From assembly GCA_030642545.1 (NCBI GenBank), contig DAOWNP010000183.1, positions 1 to 5,337 of the forward strand: a stretch of DNA of 5,337 nucleotides, given 5' to 3'. Position 1 is the stretch's first letter; each line of letters begins with the position of its first letter. This document shows positions 1 through 5,242 of this stretch, piece after piece. The notes beneath the pieces were generated by a model. The model was not told the DNA's origin, made no database searches, and saw nothing but the letters and a program-made list of their open reading frames with translations. Origin of the DNA: Desulfobacteraceae bacterium (GTDB lineage Bacteria; Desulfobacterota; Desulfobacteria; Desulfobacterales; DAOWNP01). The position numbers were made by a program, and so were the translations under genes.

Positions 1-1
1 C

Positions 2-727
2 CAGCGAAAAATTATTGAAAACAGGATTCTTGTTAATATAATAATGTATATTGAAAATAATCCTTATTTATTAGATAATAAATCACTTGTGCTTAGTAAT
101 AAAAATTGGCATAAAGGTATTTTGGGTATTATTGCATCAAGGCTTGTTGAAAAATATTACAAACCTGTTTTTTTAATTTCTATCCAAAATAATATTGGTG
201 TTGCATCAGGAAGAAGCATTCCAGGATTTAATCTTTATAATGGACTTTGTTCCTGTAGTGAGTATCTTACAGGTTTTGGCGGACATGCAATGGCTGCCGG
301 TTTTAAAATAGATGAAGAAAAAATTGAAGTTTTTAAGGAAAAATTTGAAAAAATTGTTTTTGAAACAACTAATGCAAAAATATTTGAGCCTGAAATATTA
401 ATTGATTATCAATTGTCATTTGATGATATAACAGATAAACTCTTATATGAACTTGAATTATTACAACCTTTTGGGCCTGAAATGGAAGAACCTTTTTTTC
501 TATCAAAAAATGTTAAAGTGTGTTTTTCAAAAAAAATTGGAGAAAGTCATAGATATATGGTTTTAAATCAACCTGAAAGTAAAATGAAAACTAAAATTAA
601 TGCCATAAAATTTAATGCAGACAGTGATGATTTTAAAAAAGATTTCTTTGATGAAATTGTTTTTAAATTAAGTTATAACTATTATAATAATAAAAAAAGT
701 AAACAAATTATAATAGATCAGATGTAA
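2..727 (+). CDS. recJ: Single-stranded-DNA-specific exonuclease RecJ, C-terminal part (5' end outside window)
   Basis: The reading frame is already open at the left edge (from base 2, beginning QRKIIENRIL), so this is the 3' part of a longer gene and the Met at base 44 is internal. RecJ degrades single-stranded DNA 5' to 3' in the cytoplasm during recombination and mismatch or base-excision repair. Counting from the Met at 44, residues 22-36 (WHKGILGIIASRLVE) match the RecJ pattern W-H-x-G-v-x-G-I-v-A-S-R. SGRSIPGFNL follows at 55-64, and FGGHAMAAGF at 78-87 is the DHHA1-domain GGHxxAAG motif. LELLQPFGPEMEEPFF (from 137) is the usual entry into the C-terminal OB-fold domain, and the protein ends in a QIIIDQM strand. 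The DHH catalytic domain would lie upstream and cannot be seen. The gene ends 48 bases before the next gene on the same strand. I am sure of the family; whether the missing half is intact is unknown. Confidence 0.93.
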   Translation, partial: QRKIIENRILVNIIMYIENNPYLLDNKSLVLSNKNWHKGILGIIASRLVEKYYKPVFLISIQNNIGVASGRSIPGFNLYNGLCSCSEYLTGFGGHAMAAGFKIDEEKIEVFKEKFEKIVFETTNAKIFEPEILIDYQLSFDDITDKLLYELELLQPFGPEMEEPFFLSKNVKVCFSKKIGESHRYMVLNQPESKMKTKINAIKFNADSDDFKKDFFDEIVFKLSYNYYNNKKSKQIIIDQM

Positions 728-775
728 AATTTTGTTTTTAATTTATTAAGTTAAAATTAAATAAGGAAAAATTGT

Positions 776-1195
776 ATGGCTAAAATATTTAGACCCAGTC
801 ACAGGGAATCAACAATTTTATCTAACATTGAATCTTCAAAAGAGTTTGAGCGGAAAAAAATAATAAAAAAAGCTAAAGAAAATGTAGAATCTTTAAGTAA
901 TGCAATAGCCATGAAACTTATTGAACAAAATCTTATTGAAACTACAAATAAAAATGAGATTGAGAACCAAATACTGCTTTGTTTAAAAGATTTAACCCGT
1001 GCTGAAGATTTTGATGTGGATTACAAAGTTGCTCCATTTAAAAATATTGTTTCAAATCCTAATATTGTCAGTATTTATGTTGCAGTATTTGTTATTGAAG
1101 ATCTTATTAATCATAAAGATATTATAGATATATATGGAGCAGATGACGAGATTTATTATTGTATTAACAAGCAGGTTGTAAAACATCTGAAATAA
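776..1195 (+). CDS. Conserved-looking hypothetical protein, 139 residues
   Basis: I do not recognise this family. The start is well supported: an AAGGA ribosome-binding site at 763-767 lies 8 bases before the ATG. There is no signal peptide or membrane span, so the product is probably cytoplasmic. The N-terminal half (about residues 15-65) is charged, rich in Lys and Glu, and looks helical (EFERKKIIKKAKENVESLSNA). The C-terminal half mixes hydrophobic strands or helices (IVSIYVAVFVIEDLI, about 97-111) with an acidic stretch, IYGADDEIYYCI (about 119-130). There are two Cys but no CxxC pair, so no zinc site is evident. The gene sits between recJ and an RNase Z-like gene, 48 bases after the first and 56 before the second, in the same direction. 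That suggests co-transcription but not a function. I considered a DUF507-type protein and found no convincing motif match. Confidence 0.8.
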   Translation: MAKIFRPSHRESTILSNIESSKEFERKKIIKKAKENVESLSNAIAMKLIEQNLIETTNKNEIENQILLCLKDLTRAEDFDVDYKVAPFKNIVSNPNIVSIYVAVFVIEDLINHKDIIDIYGADDEIYYCINKQVVKHLK

Positions 1196-1251
1196 TTTAT
1201 CTTGGCGTTAAAATTTTAGATCCATAAAAAATAATAGAACTGTAGCAATAA

Positions 1252-1938
1252 ATGAGTTCATCATTAAAATCAAAACTAATTAACGGTCCTTTTGATGATC
1301 CAGGGCTGTATATTTATTTTCCTTTAGTAAACAGGGCATTTTTATTTGATTTAGGGTCTATAAATTCTCTTTCCATAAAAGAAATTCTTAGAATAAAAAA
1401 AATATTTATATCTCATACACATATTGATCATTTTTGTGGTTTTGATCATTTTTTGAGAATAATGTTAGGACACAATAAAACGGTACATATTTTTGGTCCT
1501 GATGGGATATTAAAAAATATTGAAGGTAAGTTGTCGGGATATACATGGAATCTCGTAGAAAAATATCAACAAGGCTTGGTTTTAATTGTTTCAGAAGTAG
1601 GCAGTAAGTTTATTAAAACAAAAAAATATTTATGCAGAGAAAGATTTCTATCCTCAGATTCTTTTGAACAAACAGCTTTTAAAGATGTTTTGGTAAATGA
1701 ATCTGGAATAAAGGTAAAAACAAGAATATTAGATCATGGTATTTCCTGTTTAGCATTTTCTATAAAAGAGAGGGATTTCATTAATATAGACAAATCTGCA
1801 TTAATGAAATTAAAAATTATGCAGGGACCATGGATTAACGATTTCAAACATGCTTTATATACTGATAAAAATCAGGAATCAATCTTTGTATTTAGCACAA
1901 AAAAAATAGCAGCAATACACAATATAAATTTATTTTAA
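1252..1938 (+). CDS. Ribonuclease Z-like metallo-beta-lactamase-fold protein, N-terminal part (frameshifted)
   Basis: This is the first 228-codon frame of a gene split by a frameshift. The start is fixed by a TAA immediately upstream in the same frame (1249-1251); no good ribosome-binding site is visible. Residues 12-35 (GPFDDPGLYIYF...FLFDLG) form the first strands of the fold. HTHIDH at 55-60 is the metallo-beta-lactamase HxHxDH zinc motif, followed by GFDHFLR as in RNase Z relatives. LDHGISCLAFSIKE (160-173) supplies a further likely His ligand (H162). RNase Z enzymes cut the 3' trailer from tRNA precursors. This branch lacks the usual N-terminal LGTGSA motif, so the real substrate is uncertain. 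The frame is homologous up to about residue 218 (FSTKK). The last ten residues (IAAIHNINLF) look like out-of-frame sequence read after the A8 run at 1899-1906. The remaining catalytic residues are in the fragment that follows, so this piece alone should be inactive. Confidence 0.85.
   Translation: MSSSLKSKLINGPFDDPGLYIYFPLVNRAFLFDLGSINSLSIKEILRIKKIFISHTHIDHFCGFDHFLRIMLGHNKTVHIFGPDGILKNIEGKLSGYTWNLVEKYQQGLVLIVSEVGSKFIKTKKYLCRERFLSSDSFEQTAFKDVLVNESGIKVKTRILDHGISCLAFSIKERDFINIDKSALMKLKIMQGPWINDFKHALYTDKNQESIFVFSTKKIAAIHNINLF
1899..1906 (+). other. A8 homopolymer at the frameshift point
   Basis: Eight A occur in a row (codons ACA AAA AAA ATA in the first frame). The continuation frame opens only at 1896, just after a TAG at 1893-1895, so the frame change must fall between 1896 and about 1938, and this run is the obvious place. 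One extra A would read FSTKKNSSNTQYKFILKELAQKIVRITPGQKI without a break. The run also fits the A-AAA-AAA slippery heptamer in the correct phase. I see no nearby stimulatory hairpin, and the only Shine-Dalgarno-like AGGA (1874-1877) is too far upstream to resemble the dnaX arrangement. Confidence 0.75.
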
Positions 1939-1958
1939 AAGAATTAGCTCAAAAAATT

Positions 1959-2267
1959 GTGAGAATAACTCCTGGCCAAAAAATAAGTTATGTTACTGAT
2001 GTATTATATAGTGAATCAAACAAAAAAAAAATTATATCACTGTGTATGAATTCATCCCATATTTTTATAGAAGCATGCTTTTTAGAAAAAGATCAAAAAC
2101 TGGCTTTTTGTAAAAAACACCTTACAGCTTATCAGGCTGGTAAATTAGCAAGGCTTTCAAAAGCAAAAAAAATCACTGTTTTTCACTTTTCCCCAAGGTA
2201 TTTAAATTTATCAGACAGTTTAGTTAATGAAGCATTGTCTTCATACCATACTATTACAAAATGTTAA
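1959..2267 (+). CDS. Ribonuclease Z-like protein, C-terminal part (continuation in a second frame)
   Basis: This frame holds the second half of the RNase Z-like protein. GTG at 1959 is only the first start-type codon in it. The same frame is open back to 1896, and the residues before the GTG (KELAQKI) continue naturally into VRITPGQKISYVTD, so it is probably not an independent start, and no ribosome-binding site precedes it. Counted from the GTG, YVTDVLY (11-17) carries the metal-bridging Asp (D14). FIEACF (36-41) and KKHLTAYQAGKLAR (52-65) match the RNase Z E-x-x-F and H-x-T-x-x-Q-A motifs. HFSPRY (76-81) is the diagnostic C-terminal motif with the last His ligand. Joined to the upstream part by one added base, the protein would have about 338 residues, close to the usual RNase Z length. 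An A10 run at 2022-2031 is read through in frame without trouble. Confidence 0.8.
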   Translation: MRITPGQKISYVTDVLYSESNKKKIISLCMNSSHIFIEACFLEKDQKLAFCKKHLTAYQAGKLARLSKAKKITVFHFSPRYLNLSDSLVNEALSSYHTITKC

Positions 2268-2287
2268 TTTGTTTTAATTTAATTTAT

Positions 2288-2336
2288 ATGAAAGTCTATG
2301 GTCAAAAAAAACATTTTTTTGACCGTAGACTTTCAT
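2288..2336. terminator. Near-perfect palindrome with 23-bp arms; possible bidirectional terminator
   Basis: The left arm 2288-2310 and the right arm 2314-2336 are complementary at 22 of 23 positions. The exception would be a G-U pair in RNA. The spacer is only ACA. Seven A and seven T form the inner part of the stem, and the outer part is ATGAAAGTCTAyGGTC. It begins 21 bases after the stop of the plus-strand operon, in the gap that converges with the minus-strand tetR genes, which is where a two-way terminator would be expected. There is no long T tract after the stem, so it is not a textbook intrinsic terminator. CTATGGTCAAAA (2296-2307) recurs at 2468-2479 in the neighbouring repeat element, so it may instead be a fragment of that repeat family. 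Confidence 0.6.
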
Positions 2337-2345
2337 GCTTTGTTG

Positions 2346-2359
2346 TACTCATCTGAGTA
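2346..2359. repeat. Short perfect inverted repeat TACTCA-TC-TGAGTA
   Basis: Six-base arms are separated by TC, ten bases after the large palindrome and about 18 before the repeat element. The surrounding bases (GTTGTAcTC..GAG) resemble the centre of the element copy at 3241-3395, so this may be a decayed piece of the same repeat family. No function can be assigned. Confidence 0.35.
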
Positions 2360-2377
2360 TGGATGTTCTTTAACAAC

Positions 2378-2532
2378 CCATCGACAGGTGGATGCAAAAC
2401 GCTAATTTATCCAATTTTTCTGCGTTGAAAAATTGATTTTGATCCTCTTCAATACAAAGACATATACCTATGGTCAAAATAATTTTTCGTATTGAACACC
2501 TGAAGAAATTTTCATTCCGTAATCCCTCATTG
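2378..2532 (+). repeat. Palindromic interspersed repeat (MITE-like), copy A
   Basis: This roughly 155-bp stretch matches, in opposite orientation, the stretch at 3241-3395. Shared blocks in order are TCGACAGG (2381-2388), CAAAACnCTAATTTATCCAA (2395-2414), TTTCTGCGTT (2417-2426), TTTGATCCTC (2438-2447), AATACAA (2451-2457), TGGTCAAA (2471-2478), TTGAACAC (2492-2499), GAAGAAATTTT (2502-2512) and ATTCnGTAA (2514-2522). By eye about three quarters of the positions agree. The inner part can form a hairpin, with TTGATTTTGATC on the left against GGTCAAAATAA on the right. The right edge is less clear than the left and appears to run into the last codon and stop of the downstream tetR gene. There is no transposase gene, so if mobile it would be non-autonomous. 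Confidence 0.75.
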
Positions 2533-3141
2533 TTCCATAATACCTCTTCTATATAAACTGGCAAGAAGAATTCCCAGTTTTTTCATATGAACATTAATTT
2601 CATCGAGTGTTTTGCTGCTATCATTCCTAAATGTTAATACTATCCCAATAAGAGCAGCACTAAAACTATGTGAAAAATATCTTACATCTTTTTTTAATCC
2701 TATATTGACTAAAACCTGGTCAACCAGTCTTAAATAATAACGCTGAACAGTGTTAAATTTTTGGACAATTTTTTTTTCAACGCCACCTTTTATCATAAAA
2801 TGAGTAAACATCTGGCATGTGGCTTCATTATTAAGCAGGTAATCAATAACATCAACAGCAAAACTTTCAATAGTCAGCGTACCTTCTTCCATCTGAATTT
2901 CAAATTGCTGTTCAATAATAATTATATCACGTATTAATGCTTCTGCAAAAATATCATCTCGACTGGGGAAATAGCGATACAAAGAAGCAGCTGATATTCC
3001 TGCTTCATCAGCAATATCTCTCATTCCTATATCTTTGAAATCTGCTTGCTGAAAAAGCTTTAAAGCCGCATTTATAATAAGAGTTTTTCTAAGCTCTCTT
3101 TCATCTTCCCTCATTTTAATAAAAGTTGATTTATCTTTCAT
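2527..3141 (-). CDS. TetR/AcrR-family transcriptional regulator (tetR1), 204 residues
   Basis: This is a one-component repressor: an N-terminal helix-turn-helix binds a palindromic operator, and a helical C-terminal domain dimerises and senses a ligand. Residues about 14-60 are the TetR DNA-binding domain. The helix-turn-helix runs from about 38 to 58 (IGMRDIADEAGISAASLYRYF), followed by PSRDDIFAEALI, a standard TetR signature. The C-terminal domain (about 70-204) has no recognisable ligand class. The length is typical of the family. The ATG at 3141 gives the usual short basic N-terminus; only a weak AAGAA ribosome-binding site precedes it. It is a full-length paralogue of the gene at 3446-4048 (46 of the first 70 residues identical) and follows it in the same direction, 304 bases later. 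Its 3' end merges with repeat copy A, which may supply the stop codon. No adjacent efflux or metabolic target gene is visible, so its regulon is unknown. Confidence 0.92.
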   Translation of the reverse strand: MKDKSTFIKMREDERELRKTLIINAALKLFQQADFKDIGMRDIADEAGISAASLYRYFPSRDDIFAEALIRDIIIIEQQFEIQMEEGTLTIESFAVDVIDYLLNNEATCQMFTHFMIKGGVEKKIVQKFNTVQRYYLRLVDQVLVNIGLKKDVRYFSHSFSAALIGIVLTFRNDSSKTLDEINVHMKKLGILLASLYRRGIMEQ

Positions 3142-3171
3142 AGTTTAAATTCTTATTTAATAATTTAAGTT
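3142..3171 (-). promoter_or_regulatory. Imperfect inverted repeat upstream of tetR1 (possible operator)
   Basis: AGTTTAAATT (3142-3151) and AATTTAAGTT (3162-3171) are inverted copies matching at 8 of 10 positions, with 10 bases between. The site covers the 5' leader and probable transcription start of tetR1, a common position for TetR autorepression. The region is very AT-rich, so chance symmetry is a real alternative. Confidence 0.35.
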
Positions 3172-3175
3172 AAAA

Positions 3176-3204
3176 TTTATAATATAATTTAATATCAGTT
3201 TAAA
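3176..3204 (-). promoter_or_regulatory. Candidate sigma-70-type promoter for tetR1
   Basis: Read on the minus strand, TTTAAA (3204-3199) and TATAAA (3181-3176) are separated by 17 bases. Transcription would start near 3169, leaving a leader of about 28 bases before the ATG at 3141. The match is modest and such sequences are frequent in AT-rich DNA. The repeat element copy B begins about 37 bases upstream of the -35 box. Confidence 0.35.
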
Positions 3205-3240
3205 AAAAATAATATGTTTTAATAATCTAAAATCACAAAA

Positions 3241-3395
3241 CCTCGACAGATTGTTACAGAATAAAAATTTCTTCTGTGTTCAAGGCAGAAAATATATTTG
3301 ACCACAGGCATACTTAGTTGTATTCCGAGGATCAAATTTATTTTCTAACGCAGAAATTTGGATAAATTAGTGTTTTGTATGCGCCTGTCGACAGG
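3241..3395 (-). repeat. Palindromic interspersed repeat (MITE-like), copy B
   Basis: This is an inverted copy of the element at 2378-2532 and is better preserved at its ends. It begins CCTCGACAG (3241-3249) and ends CCTGTCGACAGG (3384-3395), so TCGACAG lies at both ends as a short terminal inverted repeat. The core is itself palindromic: 3287-3313 pairs with 3320-3346 at 21 of 27 positions around the loop TTAGTT, and AAATTTCTTCTGTGTT pairs partly with AACGCAGAAATTT outside that. It lies between the tetR2 stop (3446) and the tetR1 start (3141) and could fold into a long hairpin in a tetR2 read-through transcript. It contains no protein-coding gene. The end structure suggests a miniature transposable element, but no target-site duplication is clear. 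Confidence 0.78.
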
Positions 3396-3407
3396 AATAG
3401 CTATTCC
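3394..3407. repeat. Perfect 14-bp palindrome at the edge of repeat copy B
   Basis: GGAATAG/CTATTCC is fully symmetric with no spacer. It shares its first two bases with the equally perfect CCTGTCGACAGG (3384-3395) that ends the repeat element. It lies about 40 bases beyond the tetR2 stop on the minus strand. It may be the insertion target of the element, part of a tetR2 transcript-end hairpin, or chance; no T tract follows. Confidence 0.4.
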
Positions 3408-3445
3408 AGCAATTCACTTGTTTATGGAAATTATTTCGTCCTCGT

Positions 3446-4048
3446 TCATAGATCAGGATTTCCTGTTTTAATAATAATTGATACAAGATTATGCATGTAT
3501 TGTCTTTTCTGCTCTTTTGTAGCATTTGGATAATGAATATATGTTAATACAACTCCTGTAAGAGTTGCAAAAAAAGCTTTTGAGAAAAAAAGTTCATTCT
3601 TTTTTTCTGTTGATTGAACAATTTCATCAAAAAAACTAATAAAATATGCCTGGGCTGCAATAAACTTATTTTTTACACGATAGTTTATTTCATCGCGTGT
3701 CAGGAAATGACACATTAATTGAAATGTCGATTCATTATCAATTAAATAATCAATTACTACAAACGCCAAATCATCCAAAGTATTCTGGCCACAATCTAAT
3801 GTTTTTTTGAGCTTTATTTTTATTTTTTTTATTTCCTGAATAAGAGCTTCAACAAAAAGATCATCTCTACTTGGGAAATATCTATATATTGAAGCTGCTG
3901 ACACGCCTGCTTCTCTTGCAATATCTCTCATTCCGATTTTATGGAAAATTTTTTTTTTAAATAGCTTGAAAGTGGCTTTAATAATAATTGCTTTACGGAT
4001 TTCTCGTTCATCTTCTTTTAATTGCAGAAATGCTGATTGATCGTTCAT
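3446..4048 (-). CDS. TetR/AcrR-family transcriptional regulator (tetR2), 200 residues
   Basis: This is a paralogue of the gene at 2527-3141, with the same architecture. The DNA-binding domain lies at about residues 14-60. The helix-turn-helix IGMRDIAREAGVSAASIYRYF (38-58) and the following PSRDDLFVEALI match tetR1 at 28 of 33 positions, and the recognition helix SAASxYRYF differs only by Leu/Ile. The C-terminal domain (70-200) is clearly diverged, with a Lys-rich stretch (QEIKKIKIKLKK, about 71-82), so the two proteins probably recognise similar operators but may answer different signals. The ATG at 4048 is preceded by AAGG with an 11-base spacer, a slightly long ribosome-binding site. It follows the xerD gene in the same direction across 273 bases that contain several AT-rich palindromes and a likely promoter of its own. 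No target gene adjoins it. Confidence 0.92.
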   Translation of the reverse strand: MNDQSAFLQLKEDEREIRKAIIIKATFKLFKKKIFHKIGMRDIAREAGVSAASIYRYFPSRDDLFVEALIQEIKKIKIKLKKTLDCGQNTLDDLAFVVIDYLIDNESTFQLMCHFLTRDEINYRVKNKFIAAQAYFISFFDEIVQSTEKKNELFFSKAFFATLTGVVLTYIHYPNATKEQKRQYMHNLVSIIIKTGNPDL

Positions 4049-4139
4049 AAGGAAATATACCTTAAAAAATTAGTAAAATTATAGAATTAATAAAAAAAGT
4101 GCGAAAATAAAAATTAATATCCGTATACTACTATTTACA

Positions 4140-4161
4140 ATAATAAACAAAGTTTATTATA
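4140..4161 (-). promoter_or_regulatory. Perfect AT-rich palindrome overlapping a TATAAT box upstream of tetR2 (candidate operator)
   Basis: ATAATAAAC (4140-4148) and GTTTATTAT (4152-4160) form a perfect 9-bp inverted repeat with spacer AAA. On the minus strand a consensus -10 box, TATAAT, occupies 4161-4156, so the palindrome would cover the -10 region and the transcription start, about 100 bases before the tetR2 ATG. That is a classic position for TetR autorepression. No good -35 box stands 16-18 bases upstream of this -10, which weakens the promoter call. Confidence 0.42.
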
Positions 4162-4169
4162 AAACCAAG

Positions 4170-4184
4170 AACTTTTTAAAAGTT
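4170..4184. repeat. Perfect palindrome AACTTTT-T-AAAAGTT
   Basis: Seven-base arms surround a single central T, just upstream of the TATAAT box of tetR2 on the minus strand. It could be a second binding site for a dimeric regulator. The base composition makes chance symmetry quite possible. Confidence 0.3.
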
Positions 4185-4206
4185 ATTAACAATAATATAA
4201 AATAGA

Positions 4207-4232
4207 TTGGACATATTTTATATTATTTCCAA
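4207..4232. repeat. Imperfect 26-bp palindrome TTGGA...TCCAA
   Basis: Twenty of 26 positions are symmetric, with TTGGA/TCCAA ends and an AT core. It lies in the 273-base gap between the xerD stop and the tetR2 start. An operator or a weak transcript-end hairpin for xerD are both possible. Apart from this, the two palindromes nearer tetR2 and the TATAAT box, I see no gene or RNA in 4049-4321. Confidence 0.3.
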
Positions 4233-4321
4233 AATGGCTTTTTTATTTAATAGTAAAATATTTTATGAAAATTAATCCTGTATATTGTTTTTATAATCAC
4301 TTATTTTATCCGCGTCCCTTA

Positions 4322-5215
4322 TTATTTTCTGGGATGAAATTTATTATGGATTTTTTTTAAATATGCAATATTGACATGGGTATAGATCTGAGTAGTTGAA
4401 ATATCAGCATGACCCAACATTACTTGTACAGCTCTTATGTTTGCCCCCCCCTTTAACAGATGTGTTGCAAATGAATGTCTTAAGCTGTGAGGTGTTATAT
4501 TTTTTTCTATTTTTGATAAAATTGCATATTTTTTTATGTTTTTCCAAACACCTTGTCTTGACATAGCATTTCCTGCTCTTGCTGTAAACAGGAAAACTGA
4601 ACTATGAGATTTTAATAATAAAGGACGTATATTCAGGTAATACCCATTTATTTTTTTTTGTGCTGATAAACCTATAGGAATAAGTCTTTCTTTTGAGTTT
4701 TTCCCATATACTTTTATAAATCCTGCATCAAAATTAACATCTCTGCATTTTACTTTAACAAGTTCTGAAACTCTTAATCCTGCTGCATATAAAAGCTCAA
4801 GCATAGCAGCATCTCTTGCTTCTTTAGGTTTATTTATATCAGGAGCAGATAAAAGAGCTGAAACCTCTTTGATTGATAAAACATTAGGAAGATTTAATTC
4901 TGTTTTTGGAAGATCTATGTGTTTTGTTGGATTTTTTGTTATTATTTTTTCGTTTGTAAGATATTTATAAAAACCTCTTAAAGAGATAAGTGTTCTTGCT
5001 TTTGTTTTTGAATTTAAGTTCCTGCAAGAAAGATGTTTTAAATACTCTTTTATTAAACTACTATCTGTAGATATTATTGAAATTTTTTTTATGTGAATAA
5101 ATTTTAAAAAATCGGTGATATCGTGAATATATGCTTTTATAGTTTTTGAAGAAAGCCTTTTTTCAATAAGCATAAAATCATAATATTGTGCAATTATTTT
5201 TTTTGCTTGTTCCAT
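4322..5215 (-). CDS. xerD: Site-specific tyrosine recombinase, XerD type
   Basis: Xer recombinases resolve chromosome dimers at dif near the terminus, working with FtsK. The protein has 297 residues, the normal XerC/XerD length. The N-terminal SAM-like core-binding domain covers about residues 5-90 (YYDFMLIEKRLSSKTIKAYIHDI...FLKFI). The catalytic domain follows from about 105, with all conserved residues present: R148 in AAGLRVSEL, K172 in GKNSKERLIP, H243 and R246 in HSLRHSFATHLL, H269 in MLGHADIS, and the nucleophile Y278 in STTQIYTHV. The VQVMLGHADISTTQIYTHV stretch favours XerD over XerC, but a single-Xer system or a mobile-element integrase of this subfamily cannot be ruled out. The ATG at 5215 is preceded in frame by a TAA 15 bases earlier, so no longer ATG start exists; the ribosome-binding site is poor. 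A G8 run lies in codons 255-258. Confidence 0.93.
   Translation of the reverse strand: MEQAKKIIAQYYDFMLIEKRLSSKTIKAYIHDITDFLKFIHIKKISIISTDSSLIKEYLKHLSCRNLNSKTKARTLISLRGFYKYLTNEKIITKNPTKHIDLPKTELNLPNVLSIKEVSALLSAPDINKPKEARDAAMLELLYAAGLRVSELVKVKCRDVNFDAGFIKVYGKNSKERLIPIGLSAQKKINGYYLNIRPLLLKSHSSVFLFTARAGNAMSRQGVWKNIKKYAILSKIEKNITPHSLRHSFATHLLKGGANIRAVQVMLGHADISTTQIYTHVNIAYLKKIHNKFHPRK
4444..4451 (-). other. G8 homopolymer inside xerD
   Basis: Eight C on the plus strand read as eight G in the gene (AAG GGG GGG GCA, residues K255-G256-G257-A258), between the catalytic R246 and H269. Long G tracts stand out in this AT-rich sequence and are prone to slippage. A change of one base would remove H269 and Y278. 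Confidence 0.6.
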
Positions 5216-5242
5216 AGGACATTTCGCTTATTTGAAAAAGAG

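Noticed and set aside
1196..1251. Possible terminator or promoter between the 139-residue gene and the RNase Z-like gene
   Set aside because: No hairpin with a T tract and no convincing -35/-10 pair can be seen, so the genes are treated as one likely operon.
1959..1961. GTG as an independent start of a separate 102-residue protein
   Set aside because: No ribosome-binding site precedes it, and the frame continues upstream with residues that fit the RNase Z-like protein, so it is the second half of one gene.
2370..2564. A 64-codon minus-strand reading frame
   Set aside because: It lies within repeat copy A and overlaps the 3' end of tetR1 in another frame. It shows no family signature and is best explained as a chance frame in the repeat.
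2716..2727. Palindrome CTGGT-CA-ACCAG
   Set aside because: It lies inside the tetR1 coding sequence where the codons explain it, and it is short enough to arise by chance.
2527..3141. Invertible switch in which the XerD-type enzyme flips tetR1 between the two repeats
   Set aside because: The copies differ at roughly a quarter of positions, and no dif-like site with XerC/XerD half-sites was recognised in them. The XerD protein looks like the chromosomal housekeeping type.
2378..3395. A CRISPR array or phage attachment-site pair
   Set aside because: Only two diverged copies in opposite orientation are present, with no regular short repeats and no integrase gene between them.
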